Origin: Lichenicola cladoniae
Lineage (GTDB): Bacteria; Pseudomonadota; Alphaproteobacteria; Acetobacterales; Acetobacteraceae
Assembly (NCBI RefSeq): GCF_013201075.1
Contig: NZ_CP053711.1
Span: 150,303 to 214,302 of the forward strand
Direction: 5' to 3'
DNA: 64,000 nt
Shown here: positions 34,084-42,323 of the stretch, one piece after another
Position numbering within the stretch: the first letter of the stretch is position 1
Layout: the number at the start of each line of letters is the position of its first letter
Translations under genes and position numbers: made by a program
The notes under the pieces: generated by a model
What the model saw: the letters and a program-made list of their open reading frames with translations, nothing else
Databases searched by the model: none
Told to the model about the DNA's origin: nothing

Positions 34084-35424
34084 ATGAATAGCGCCTTTAT
34101 CCTGCACCATCTCGATCTTCTGACCGCAGAGACTTTGCCCTGGCTGCGGAGCTACGTGCTGGCATGGGATGTGCTGCTGCAGACCGTGGTGGCGCTCCTA
34201 GGCGCCGCGATGGTACGTCTCGCGGCGCCGCGCATGGCCGGGACTACGACACAGCTGACCGCCCGAATGGGGGTGCTGTCGCTGCGCCCCATGGTCGACG
34301 CGTTGGGACGGGCGCTACCATGGATGCTATTCCTGCTGCTGCTCTGGTTCGCGCAGCTTGTGCTGGCGAACCTGGGGATGCCGACGCACCTGCTGCGGCT
34401 GGTATCCAGCCTGGTGATGGCCTGGATCGTGATCCGCCTGAGCACCACGCTGGTGCGCAACGCGTCGATGGCGCGGCTGTTCGCCGCCGCGGCTTGGGTA
34501 GTCGCGGCGCTGAACATTGCGGGCCTGATTGCGCCGACCGGGCGTCTCCTGGGCGAGATGGCGTTCCCGATCGGCACACTGCATCTCAGCGTGCTTCTGC
34601 TACTCAAGGGTGCGGCGCTGTTGGTGGCGCTGATCTGGCTGGCAAACCTGATCTCGACCCTGGTCGAGCACCGGCTGAACAATGCGCGGGACATTACCCC
34701 GGCAATGCAGGTGCTGGCCTCGAAGCTGCTGCGGGCTGGGCTGTTGACCCTCGCGGTGGTGGCGGCCCTCGGCGCCGTCGGCATCGATCTGACCGCGTTC
34801 GCCGTGTTCTCCGGCGCAATCGGCGTTGGGCTCGGCTTCGGCCTGCAGAAGGTGGTGTCGAACTTGGTCAGCGGCGTGATCCTGCTGCTGGACCGGTCGA
34901 TCAAGCCGGGCGACGTGATCCAGCTTGATGACACCTATGGCTGGATCACCCGGCTGAACGCGCGCTTCGTCTCGGTCGTAACCCGGGACGGCACCGAGCA
35001 TTTGATTCCTAACGAGGACCTGATCACCCAGCGGGTGGTGAATTGGACCTATTCCAACGACCTGGTGCGGCTGAAAGTGGCATTCGGTATCTCCTACAGC
35101 GCCGACGTACATCTCGCGCGCCGCTTGGCAACTGAGGCGCTAAGCAAGGTCGAGCGCGTGCTCGAAGCGCCTGCGCCGATCTGTTTGCTTGTCGGCCTGG
35201 GGGACAGTTCGGTGGATCTGGAGCTGCGCTTCTGGATCGCCGACCCACGCGCTGGAACGGCGAACGTACGCAGCGACGTGCTGCTTGAGGTATGGGATGC
35301 GTTCCACGCCGCTAACATCGAGTTCCCGTTCCCGCAGCGCGACCTGAACGTACGAGACCCGGAAGCGCTGGCTAAGGCATTCGCCCAGGCATCTGCGGCG
35401 GCATTAGCAAAAGCATCTCTCTAG
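34084..35424 (+). CDS. MscS-family mechanosensitive channel
   Basis: 446 aa from ATG 34084, with GAAGG upstream; an upstream extension of the frame is not protein-like. Several membrane helices precede the pore-lining helix (VFSGAIGVGLGFGLQKVVSN) and the beta domain (SIKPGDVIQLDDTYGWITRL; GTEHLIPNEDLI). It would open under membrane tension and release solutes after osmotic downshock. It is convergent with the mobilisation-like gene, with 6 bp between their stops. Confidence 0.92.
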   Translation: MNSAFILHHLDLLTAETLPWLRSYVLAWDVLLQTVVALLGAAMVRLAAPRMAGTTTQLTARMGVLSLRPMVDALGRALPWMLFLLLLWFAQLVLANLGMPTHLLRLVSSLVMAWIVIRLSTTLVRNASMARLFAAAAWVVAALNIAGLIAPTGRLLGEMAFPIGTLHLSVLLLLKGAALLVALIWLANLISTLVEHRLNNARDITPAMQVLASKLLRAGLLTLAVVAALGAVGIDLTAFAVFSGAIGVGLGFGLQKVVSNLVSGVILLLDRSIKPGDVIQLDDTYGWITRLNARFVSVVTRDGTEHLIPNEDLITQRVVNWTYSNDLVRLKVAFGISYSADVHLARRLATEALSKVERVLEAPAPICLLVGLGDSSVDLELRFWIADPRAGTANVRSDVLLEVWDAFHAANIEFPFPQRDLNVRDPEALAKAFAQASAAALAKASL

Positions 35425-35430
35425 TCATTG

Positions 35431-36042
35431 TCACGTTAACTGTTGGAGTTTGGACTGGCCCGCGTTCTCGTCCACCCGCACGCAAGGCCTGCCGCGTGGC
35501 CCACACTGGGTGATCTTCGCCAGCATGCCGGCCTTCTCCCATCCATCCTTGTTTGCCGTGAGCTCGGCGATCTGCGCCTCGAGCACAGCCTTCTGGTCCT
35601 GCGCCTGGCCGATCGCGCCAGCGTCCCACCACAGCACGGCGCTGCTTGCTAGCCACCACATCATCCCCAACGCGGCGATGGCGGCGACACCCCAGCCCAG
35701 CAGCCGCCAGCTCGCCCACAGCACCACCCGCCGAAGCGTTGCCTCCGCCTGGTCGGCTATGGTCCCGACCTGGTCCAGCCGTCCCAGCAGCGGCCCGGTC
35801 GCAGCCTTGAGCGCTGACGCTCCGGTCTCGGCCGCCACGAACATGCTCTCCGCCACTCCACCCTGCACCGCCGTGCGGATAGTGCGGCTGAGCCCATTCA
35901 CGTCCTGACCGAGCTGCTCCCGCTCAGCCTTCAGCGCCGCTCGCTCCACGGCCAGCCCTTCAAGCGCTACCTGCACCGCTGCCTGGTGCCGCTCGACGAT
36001 CTCGATCAGCCCGTACAGCCGATCCTCCGCTTCATCGCTCAT
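35431..36042 (-). CDS. putative mobilisation accessory membrane protein
   Basis: A coiled-coil-like N-terminus (VERHQAAVQVALEGLAVERA and ALKAEREQLGQDVNGLSRTI) is followed by one membrane segment at about residues 110-130 (LLGWGVAAIAALGMMWWLAS) and the ending WEKAGMLAKITQCGPRGRPC. The arrangement resembles MobB/MbeB-type proteins encoded beside MobA/MobL relaxases. The expected relaxase gene would lie upstream, where an IS6-type element now begins 29 bp away, so this looks like the stranded end of an older mob operon. Confidence 0.45.
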   Translation of the reverse strand: MSDEAEDRLYGLIEIVERHQAAVQVALEGLAVERAALKAEREQLGQDVNGLSRTIRTAVQGGVAESMFVAAETGASALKAATGPLLGRLDQVGTIADQAEATLRRVVLWASWRLLGWGVAAIAALGMMWWLASSAVLWWDAGAIGQAQDQKAVLEAQIAELTANKDGWEKAGMLAKITQCGPRGRPCVRVDENAGQSKLQQLT

Positions 36043-36292
36043 CTGTTCTGTAAGCCCTCGCGCCAGTGAGGGATCTGTTGGCCGCTCGGTGGCTGACGTA
36101 GCGTCGCAAGCCGTGGCACTGGGAGGATATCGGGATGAACTGCGTGTGCTGTGTCAGTGGCGCCTGCATTCTCCTCAGATTGGGCGTTTGAATATTCCCC
36201 ACTTTAGTGTGGCGGCTGGTTCCTGAGACTGGCTGCTGTGGGGCAGCGCCCGGCGGTAGGCCACCATTCCCTCGATGGTTCGAGGGAGAACG

Positions 36293-37558
36293 ATGGTGGT
36301 CAGGCTTGGGGAGCTCGTCATGATCCTGGATCTGCATCGGCAAGGGTTGAGCGTGTCGGCCATCGCGCGTCGCGTCGGTATCGATCGAAAGACCGTGCGC
36401 AAATATATCGAGCGCGGTCTTGAGCCGCCGATCTACCAGGCGCGACAGCCACGACCCGCCAAGGTGGCTCCGTTCCATTCCTACCTGCGTGAGCGTGTGG
36501 CGGCCTATCCTGACCTGACCGGCAGCCGCCTCCATCGTGAGATCCGCGATCTTGGCTATGCCGGGGGCTACACGGCGGTAAAGGATTTCCTGCGCGGCGT
36601 CCGGCCGACCACACCAGCTGGTTTCGAGGTGCGCTTCGAGACGCCACCAGGTCGCCAGGCGCAGGTCGACTTCGCCCATTTTCGCACCGTGTTCACCGAC
36701 GAGCCAAGTGTCGAGCGGGTCGTGTGGCTCTTCTCGCTCGTGCTAGGCCACAGCCGGATGCTGTGGGGACGGTTCGTGCCGCATCAGGATCTGCAGACCT
36801 TGCTGCGTTGCCATGCCGCGGCTTTCGAGGCGTTGCACGGTGCGCCGACCGAGATCCTCTACGACCGCATGCGCACAGTGTTCAGTCGTGAGGATCCCGA
36901 GGCTGGCCACATCGTCTACAACCGGACTGTCGTCGAGTTCGCCCGGCACTACGGCTACCTGCCCAAAGCCTGCCAGGCCTATCGGGCCAAAACCAAGGGT
37001 AAGGTGGAGCGGCCGTTCCGCTACATCCGCGAGGATTTCTTCCTCAGTCGCAGCTTTCGCAACCTTGGCGACCTCAACGACCAGTTCCGCCAGTGGCTTG
37101 ATCAGGTTGCCAACGCCCGCATCCACGCCACCACGCAGCGCGTGGTCAGCGAGCATTTCGCCGAGGAGCGCCCACGCCTGCAGCCGCTTCCGGCCGGACC
37201 GTTCCAGGCCGTGCTGCGCCTGGAGTGGCGCATTACCCGCGACGGCATGGTCTCCGTCGACGGCAATCTCTACAGCGTGCCCGATACCACCCATCGCCGG
37301 CCGGTCGAGGTGCACAGCACCGCCAGCGAAGTGCGCATTCTCGAGGAGGGGCACGTCGTCGCTACCCATCCCGTGCTGGAGGGACGCGGCCAGCGCCGTA
37401 TCATCGCCGGGCACCGGAGCGCACCACCTCCGCCCAACAGTCAGACACCTCGCAATGGTCCATTACCCGGCCGATCCGGTGACGTCGTCGCACTCCGACC
37501 CCTGACGTTCTATGATGCCGTCGGCAAGCGGCTCGCCGCGGACGGAGCGGCCGCGTGA
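36293..37558 (+). CDS. istA: IS21 transposase IstA
   Basis: 421 aa from ATG 36293, preceded by GGGAG. The N-terminal HTH reads GLSVSAIARRVGIDRKTVRK. The rve domain has the Asp of RQAQVDFAHF, the Asp of EILYDRMRT and the Glu of KGKVERPFRYIR, giving a complete DDE set. The stop overlaps istB (GTGA). Confidence 0.93.
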   Translation: MVVRLGELVMILDLHRQGLSVSAIARRVGIDRKTVRKYIERGLEPPIYQARQPRPAKVAPFHSYLRERVAAYPDLTGSRLHREIRDLGYAGGYTAVKDFLRGVRPTTPAGFEVRFETPPGRQAQVDFAHFRTVFTDEPSVERVVWLFSLVLGHSRMLWGRFVPHQDLQTLLRCHAAAFEALHGAPTEILYDRMRTVFSREDPEAGHIVYNRTVVEFARHYGYLPKACQAYRAKTKGKVERPFRYIREDFFLSRSFRNLGDLNDQFRQWLDQVANARIHATTQRVVSEHFAEERPRLQPLPAGPFQAVLRLEWRITRDGMVSVDGNLYSVPDTTHRRPVEVHSTASEVRILEEGHVVATHPVLEGRGQRRIIAGHRSAPPPPNSQTPRNGPLPGRSGDVVALRPLTFYDAVGKRLAADGAAA

Positions 37559-38415
37559 GACCGGCAGCTCAGCTCGAGGCGCCCATCGAGCGGATCCGGC
37601 ATAATCTTGTCGGCCTGCGCATGCCGCGCGCCCTGGAGACACTCGATGACGTCATCCAGCAGCTCGAGCGCGGACAGATCAGTGCCATCGAGGCAATCGA
37701 CATGCTGCTCGCCGAGGAGATCACCTTGCGCGAAAGCCGCCGGATCAAGGCGGCCCTGCAGATGGCCAGGCTGGCCACCATCAAGACCCTGACCGGCTTT
37801 GACTTCTCGTTTCAGCCCTCACTGGACCGTAACCGCATCATGGCCCTGGCCGGGCTCGATTTCATAAACCGCCACGAGGTCGTTCATTTCATCGGACAGT
37901 CCGGAACCGGCAAAAGTCATCTCGCCGCAGCTCTTGGTGTGGAGGCGATCCGTGCCGGTCGCAGTGTTTACTTCTCGCCCCTTGCTGACATCATCGAGAG
38001 CCTGACAAAAGCTGATCGGGAGGGACGTCTGCGCGAGCGCATTCGCTATCTTTGCCGGTCGCAGCTGCTCATCATCGATGAAATCGGGTACCTCACCGTC
38101 GGCGCCGCCGCCGGAAACTTATTCTTCCAACTGGTCAACGCCCGATATGAACGTGGCGCCATGATCCTAACCAGCAACCGCGGATTCTCCGAATGGGCTG
38201 AAGTCTTCGGCGATCCCGTCGTCGCCACAGCCCTTCTGGATCGCCTCCTGCACCACGCCGTCGTCGTGCATATCGAGGGCGCAAGCTATCGCCTACGTCA
38301 GCATGCTGACCTCTTTCCGGAAGCCCTGCGCCCGAAGCCAAATGCAGTGCCGGCTGCCAACACGCCTCGTCGACGCGGACGACCTCCCAAAAACCATGAC
38401 GCCAATACCCAATAA
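37555..38415 (+). CDS. istB: IS21 helper ATPase IstB
   Basis: 286 aa from GTG 37555, overlapping the istA stop. Walker A GQSGTGKSHLAAAL and Walker B LLIIDEIGYL place it in the DnaA/IstB AAA+ group, which selects targets and activates IstA. The C-terminal tail RRRGRPPKNHDANTQ is basic. It appears intact. Confidence 0.93.
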   Translation: MRPAAQLEAPIERIRHNLVGLRMPRALETLDDVIQQLERGQISAIEAIDMLLAEEITLRESRRIKAALQMARLATIKTLTGFDFSFQPSLDRNRIMALAGLDFINRHEVVHFIGQSGTGKSHLAAALGVEAIRAGRSVYFSPLADIIESLTKADREGRLRERIRYLCRSQLLIIDEIGYLTVGAAAGNLFFQLVNARYERGAMILTSNRGFSEWAEVFGDPVVATALLDRLLHHAVVVHIEGASYRLRQHADLFPEALRPKPNAVPAANTPRRRGRPPKNHDANTQ

Positions 38416-39367
38416 ACAGATGCCGTAACGAAGTAGGGAATTTTACTCCGCCACTTCTGCGGAGGGTTCAACCGCCGTTGACATGCTGTGGGTCTGCGGC
38501 AGTGACGGACCGGCCTGAAGTCACGGCTCGCGGCTACCCGCGGTTCCGATGCCGAACCTGCGGGCGGCAGTCCAACGAGCGCAGCGGTGGCGTCCTCAAC
38601 TGGACCTGCCTGTCCAGCGACATCATCGCCTTCGTATTCTGCCGGCTGCGGTATCGGCTGACGCTGCGCGACCTGAGCGAGATCATGGCGCTGCGTGGGA
38701 TCGAGGTGAGCTACGAAGCCGTTCGCGACTGGGAGGCTAAGCTGCTTCCTGTGATGGGCGACGAGCTCCGTAAGCGGCGCCGCAACAGGGGACGGCAATC
38801 CGGCGCGAGCTGGTTGGTCGACGAGATCTACCTGAAGGTCCGCGGCCAGTGGTGCTACCTCTACCGGGCGGTCGACTAGGACGGGAACCTGATCGACGCG
38901 ATGCTCAGCGAGCACCGCGACATGAGGGCCGCCAAAGCCTTCTTCCGCTCGGCGCGCGCGGTCACGGGCTTCCAGCCTGACCGGGTGACGACGGACCGCC
39001 ACGGCTCCTACCCGAGGGCGATCCGCACCGTGGTGGGCGAGGCGGTCCGCCATCGCACCAACGCCTACCTGAACAACCGCCTCGAGCAAGACCATCGCGG
39101 CATCGAGGGCAGGATCCGATGTATGCGCGGCTTCAAGAGCCACGATGCCGCCCACCGCTTCTGCCGAGAGCACGGCGAACTCCGCAACCTCCTTCGCCCT
39201 CGTCGCCGTCACAACCAAATCGTCTCCGCCTCGCTCCGACGCTTCCGCTTCGCAAAGGGCGCTAAACTTGCGCTCGGGATCAAGCAGAACGCGTGACACC
39301 GCAGGCTGTTATGAAGAAAGCTTGGGACGCTGGCGCGAGTGCTGACAGAACCAACTGGCGATCGGGG

Positions 39368-39652
39368 TCATCGCCAAGCCTGAAGTGTAGCGGTCACCAA
39401 AGCTGGCGACGCCTGGGCATCGATCCTCACTTGGGCTCCGTTGACCAGGTCCATGGTAATTGCTGTCGTGTCAGCCGCGGACGCGATGGGTGCTAGCTCG
39501 GACAGCAGGACTGCCGGAGCATAGGACATACCCGTCTCAGCCGTGGCGTGTCGTCGCCACTTGTAGATCAGGCTTGTCGAGACTTCGAACTGACGAGAAA
39601 CATCTGCCACAACAGCGCCGGGCAGGTTCTCGATATGATGCACTCTAATCAC
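39368..39652 (-). pseudogene. IS66 tnpA remnant
   Basis: Reads GAVVADVSRQFEVSTSLIYK then WRR, the HTH of IS66 TnpA, and ends DLVNGAQVRIDAQASPALVT, matching the C-terminal part of the family. The usual first residues are replaced by unrelated sequence (MIRVHHIENLP), so it is 5'-truncated. No tnpB or tnpC follows. Confidence 0.65.
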
Positions 39653-39856
39653 CCTATTCTATTTTCTCTGAGCCACTTTCCGTAGCTCAGCTTTTAGCTT
39701 TTCGGGCTCGTGGTTTGATTGTCCAGATGGGTTCCCCGAAAAATCTTTTTGCGTGTGACCTTTGAATAGTTGCCCCATCCCCATGCCGCGCTTGTCAAGC
39801 AACCGGTACGCGAGCAACTCCTATTTGATCACATATAATCTCAGTTGAGGAAAGAG

Positions 39857-39872
39857 GTGTCCTAAAGGACAC
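39857..39872. promoter_or_regulatory. 16-bp perfect palindrome
   Basis: GTGTCCTAAAGGACAC is self-complementary. It lies in the non-coding region about 410 bp before the first gene of the transfer operon and could bind a dimeric regulator or relaxosome protein. Confidence 0.4.
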
Positions 39873-39986
39873 ACATTCTCACTCTGAACTAATGCTGAAT
39901 CGTCGGTTCTACCGACCCTACGCGGGCGACGCCGCAGCCCGGGTGCCAAAAAAGAACGAACCGGGAAGATTCCTGCATTAACCCGC

Positions 39987-40054
39987 TGTCCGGCGCTTCC
40001 TTTGTGTTTCTGGGTGTGATTGTCTCTCAGTTGTAACATGCTGAGCGCCGGACA
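39987..40054. repeat. 11-bp inverted repeat pair near candidate oriT
   Basis: TGTCCGGCGCT (39987-39997) and AGCGCCGGACA (40044-40054) are exact complements. Such spaced repeats are typical near oriT or plasmid control sites. They lie 10 bp to the right of the TTCCTGCA motif. Confidence 0.5.
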
Positions 40055-40283
40055 AAGCTGTGCGGAATAATGAAATCCCACCATCTAGAACTGATGCTAA
40101 TGGCTGCGGGCGGCCGTTCTTTGCCCGCAGTAGAGTCGCACTACGAAATGCACCGACGTCGGTTTGTAATCAGGCCGCTTTACTCGCAGACGTTGTGTCT
40201 GCCTCTGGCGGCCCGCTGTTGAAGGCATTCCGCATCGATCACGTTCTCGGTATAGCGGTGAGCAATCACCGACTGAGGACCCT

Positions 40284-40643
40284 GTGCCGACTCTCGCCCA
40301 CCTCAAGGAAAGTGATATCCGAACCGGCCTCAAGAAGGGCGGAAGCATTCGCGGATGCTTTGTCGTCGTCCGCGTCATGCCTAACGCCTATGAGTTCTTG
40401 CCGTATATCCGTCCGAGCTGGCAGAGGGCTCATCTGCCTTTGTACACCTGGCGGGGGAAAGGGATTAGGACTTACCGAGATATCGGGAGGTTCATTAACC
40501 TTATCCGAGACGAGTTCGGATTTGTCGGGTCGATACACATTCATTTTCCAAGAACGCCTGAACTGGCGCGCTTTAAATTTCTTCTTCCAGAGGACGCTCC
40601 ACCAGAGGGCACCATCCCGTCGCCGGGTGCCGTCGAGGACTAG
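40284..40643 (+). CDS. hypothetical first gene of transfer operon (119 aa)
   Basis: From GTG 40284, with GAGGA 4 nt upstream, the protein reads MPTLAHLKESDIRTGLKKGG followed by CFVVVRVMPNAYEFLPYIRP and ends in a Pro-rich tail. It looks well folded and soluble. The 3' end overlaps virB1 by 17 bp, so it is translated with the transfer genes. I do not recognise the family; a role in control or in the relaxosome is possible. Confidence 0.6.
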   Translation: MPTLAHLKESDIRTGLKKGGSIRGCFVVVRVMPNAYEFLPYIRPSWQRAHLPLYTWRGKGIRTYRDIGRFINLIRDEFGFVGSIHIHFPRTPELARFKFLLPEDAPPEGTIPSPGAVED

Positions 40644-41421
40644 CATCCTCGCTCTTGCGAGCACTTTTCTACTCCCCGTCGCCGCGCATGCGGCCTCGCT
40701 GCCCCTGCAGGCCTTCTCCCAGCTCGCCACGAGCTGCGCGCCGCATGTCGCGGTCGAGACGCTCGCTGCTGTTGCTCGCACTGAGAGTGGCTTCGATGCG
40801 CTGACGCTGCACGACAACAGCACCGGCCGCAGCTACCACCCGACCAGCCGCGACGATGCCATTGCACTTGGCGTCGAGCTGGCAACGGTAGATCGGCATT
40901 CGGTTGATTTCGGTCTTATGCAAATCAATGGCGCCAACCTACCACGCTTGGGCTTGTCGATTTCGAATGCGTTCAACCCGTGCCGCAATCTCGCGGCAGC
41001 GGATCGGCTGCTGGTGCAGAGCTACACAGCTCCGATAGCCGGCCAGGACACCCAGCCGGCGATCCAGCACGCATTGTCTCGCTACAACACGGGGGATCCG
41101 GCGCGCGGTTTGGCAAATGGCTACGTCAGCCGCGTCCAGAAATCGGCTGAGCTGGTAGTGCCGGCACTGCGTGTGCAGGGCGACACGGCGCCAAACCAGC
41201 CCGCGACGGTCAGCACTGACGCGCCCGTGCTGGCACAACCGCTGCCGCCCCCGCCGCCAAACTGGGACGTATATGCACGTGCCAAGACTGGCCACGGCCA
41301 AGTGCTCGGTGCGTCGTCTGTTCCGGTCAATCCCGTTTCTGTTGCTGCTGCGCCGCCTGCTCCTGCCGGGCCGATGGCTGCGCAACATCCGAACATCGAG
41401 GCGATGAACAATGTGCGCTGA
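40627..41421 (+). CDS. virB1: VirB1-type lytic transglycosylase
   Basis: Starts at GTG 40627 with a signal peptide (ILALASTFLLPVAAHA). The SLT domain shows the catalytic Glu in ARTESGFDALTLHDN, then DFGLMQING and a SRYNTGD motif. It opens peptidoglycan locally for the secretion channel. The C-terminal third is Pro/Ala-rich and probably disordered. It is the first recognised gene of the canonical virB order. Confidence 0.9.
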   Translation: MPSRTSILALASTFLLPVAAHAASLPLQAFSQLATSCAPHVAVETLAAVARTESGFDALTLHDNSTGRSYHPTSRDDAIALGVELATVDRHSVDFGLMQINGANLPRLGLSISNAFNPCRNLAAADRLLVQSYTAPIAGQDTQPAIQHALSRYNTGDPARGLANGYVSRVQKSAELVVPALRVQGDTAPNQPATVSTDAPVLAQPLPPPPPNWDVYARAKTGHGQVLGASSVPVNPVSVAAAPPAPAGPMAAQHPNIEAMNNVR

Positions 41422-41482
41422 CCGCGCCGCCGCCTCCACCCGATCGACGGGGAGGGCTGGCCGCCCCGTCGCTGCGTCTCGA

Positions 41483-41499
41483 ACTTGCACGGTGCAAGT
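41483..41499. repeat. 17-bp palindrome, copy 1
   Basis: ACTTGCACGGTGCAAGT lies in the gap between virB1 and virB2. An almost identical palindrome with the same 5 bp after it (CCAGC) occurs at 53441-53457 inside the LPD7 gene. The arms ACTTGCAC and GTGCAAGT are perfect around a single central base. It may be a protein-binding site in the transfer region. Confidence 0.55.
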
Positions 41500-41550
41500 C
41501 CAGCACGCCCCGCCTGGCCCTGTGCAGCCTTTCTCGGAGCTAACAACGGT

Positions 41551-41985
41551 ATGAACCTAACCACCCGTAACGAGGCGGCAGCCGCCTCGAGCAGTCTCTC
41601 ATTCGCCGACACTGGCACCCGCCTTCGTTCAGCCGGCAAAAGCCTTGAGGCCCTTGCCGTCAGCCTCAAGGACCATGCAGCACAGTCGCGCGTGGTGATG
41701 CCGGGTGCCGTTGCAGCGGCCCTGGTGATCCTGTCCATGCACCCGGCCGCCGCACAGACGGTCACTGCGGGCGGTGCAGGCTCGCTCAACACGTTCCTGA
41801 CCAACGTGATGAACCTCATCACAGGCACCACGGGTCAGATCATTGCCGTCATCGCCATCGCCCTTGCGGGTGTTGGTGCCATGCTCGGTGCTTTCTCCAT
41901 TCGCGCCTTCGGCGGAACAGTCCTCGGCTGCGCGATCGTCTTCTCGGCCGCGTGGATCGTCGGCCAGATCACCGGCTCTGCCTGA
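41551..41985 (+). CDS. virB2: VirB2-type pilin subunit
   Basis: 144 aa from ATG 41551. An unusually long N-terminus precedes a hydrophobic signal (VAAALVILSMHPAAAQ). The mature part has two hydrophobic helices (TGQIIAVIAIALAGVGAMLG; GTVLGCAIVFSAAWIVGQIT), as in TrbC/VirB2 pilins. The stop overlaps virB3 (TGATG). Confidence 0.85.
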   Translation: MNLTTRNEAAAASSSLSFADTGTRLRSAGKSLEALAVSLKDHAAQSRVVMPGAVAAALVILSMHPAAAQTVTAGGAGSLNTFLTNVMNLITGTTGQIIAVIAIALAGVGAMLGAFSIRAFGGTVLGCAIVFSAAWIVGQITGSA

Positions 41986-42323
41986 TGGCGCAACGCGGGA
42001 TCACAGTGGACACGCTGTTTCTCGCCTGCACACGCCCTGCCATGTGGCAGGGCGTGCCCATCGAGGCGGCGTGTCTCAACGCCATGGGCACCGTCATTTT
42101 CTTCATCATCATGAAGAATCCTTGTTACATGCTGATCGGCGTCGTCCTGCACTACGTCATCCGCACCCTCATCAGCCGCGACTACAACGTGTTCGGCGTG
42201 TTCCGCCTGTGGGTGGATACCAAGGGACTGGCGCGCAATGCCTCCCGTTGGGGCGGCTCATCGGTCAGCCCGCTTCCTCTTCGCCGCGCTCGTTCTGCTC
42301 GGGAGGTCCGCATCCATGTTTAA
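41985..42323 (+). CDS. virB3: VirB3 inner-membrane protein
   Basis: 112 aa. The N-terminal segment DTLFLACTRPAMWQGVPIEA followed by hydrophobic stretches is characteristic of VirB3/TrbD. The C-terminal 20 residues are basic and overlap the next gene by 8 bp. It associates with the VirB4 ATPase. Confidence 0.88.
   Translation: MAQRGITVDTLFLACTRPAMWQGVPIEAACLNAMGTVIFFIIMKNPCYMLIGVVLHYVIRTLISRDYNVFGVFRLWVDTKGLARNASRWGGSSVSPLPLRRARSAREVRIHV

Larger units (their letters stand above)
36152..38483 (+). mobile_element. IS21-family insertion sequence with TGCTG duplication
   Basis: The ends TGTCAGTGGCG (36152) and the complement TGTCAACGGCGG (38483) agree with IS21-family termini. The 5 bp on each side are identical (TGCTG at 36147-36151 and 38484-38488). 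Removing the element and one duplication restores the IS6-type reading frame, which proves the boundaries. It contains intact istA and istB. Confidence 0.93.
36135..39296 (+). pseudogene. IS6-type transposase split by IS21 and a stop
   Basis: Joining 36135-36151 to the sequence after the IS21 duplication gives MNCVCCGSAAVTDRPEVTAR, a zinc-finger opening. SWLVDEIYLKVRGQWCYLYR then carries the first catalytic Asp. A TAG at 38877 interrupts the frame (AVD stop DGNLIDAMLSEHRDMRAAKA). The remainder follows with the second Asp (RVTTDRHGSYPRA) and Glu (RLEQDHRGIEGR). The gene is therefore dead twice over. Confidence 0.85.
36071..39352 (+). mobile_element. IS6-type element interrupted by IS21
   Basis: Imperfect inverted ends GGATCTGTTGGC (36071) and the complement GGTTCTGTCAGC (39352) flank the split transposase gene; similarity may extend outward through CGCCAGT on both sides, so exact ends are uncertain by about 10 bp. 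No target duplication is evident. Without the nested IS21 and one copy of its 5-bp duplication the element would be about 0.95 kb, close to the usual size of the family. Confidence 0.65.
39653..40283. other. non-coding region ahead of transfer operon; oriT candidate
   Basis: About 630 bp without a convincing gene precede the type IV secretion operon. It contains a perfect 16-bp palindrome (39857-39872) and an 11-bp inverted repeat with a 46-bp spacer (39987-40054). A sequence TTCCTGCA at 39970-39977 resembles the TCCTG/C nick core used by MOBP relaxases. Transfer-operon promoters and possibly oriT should lie here; this is inference. Confidence 0.4.

Noticed and set aside
38298..39299. Long minus-strand open frame (333 codons)
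   Set aside because: It is antisense to istB and the IS6-type transposase, in GC-rich DNA where such shadow frames are expected; the translation has no domain resemblance.
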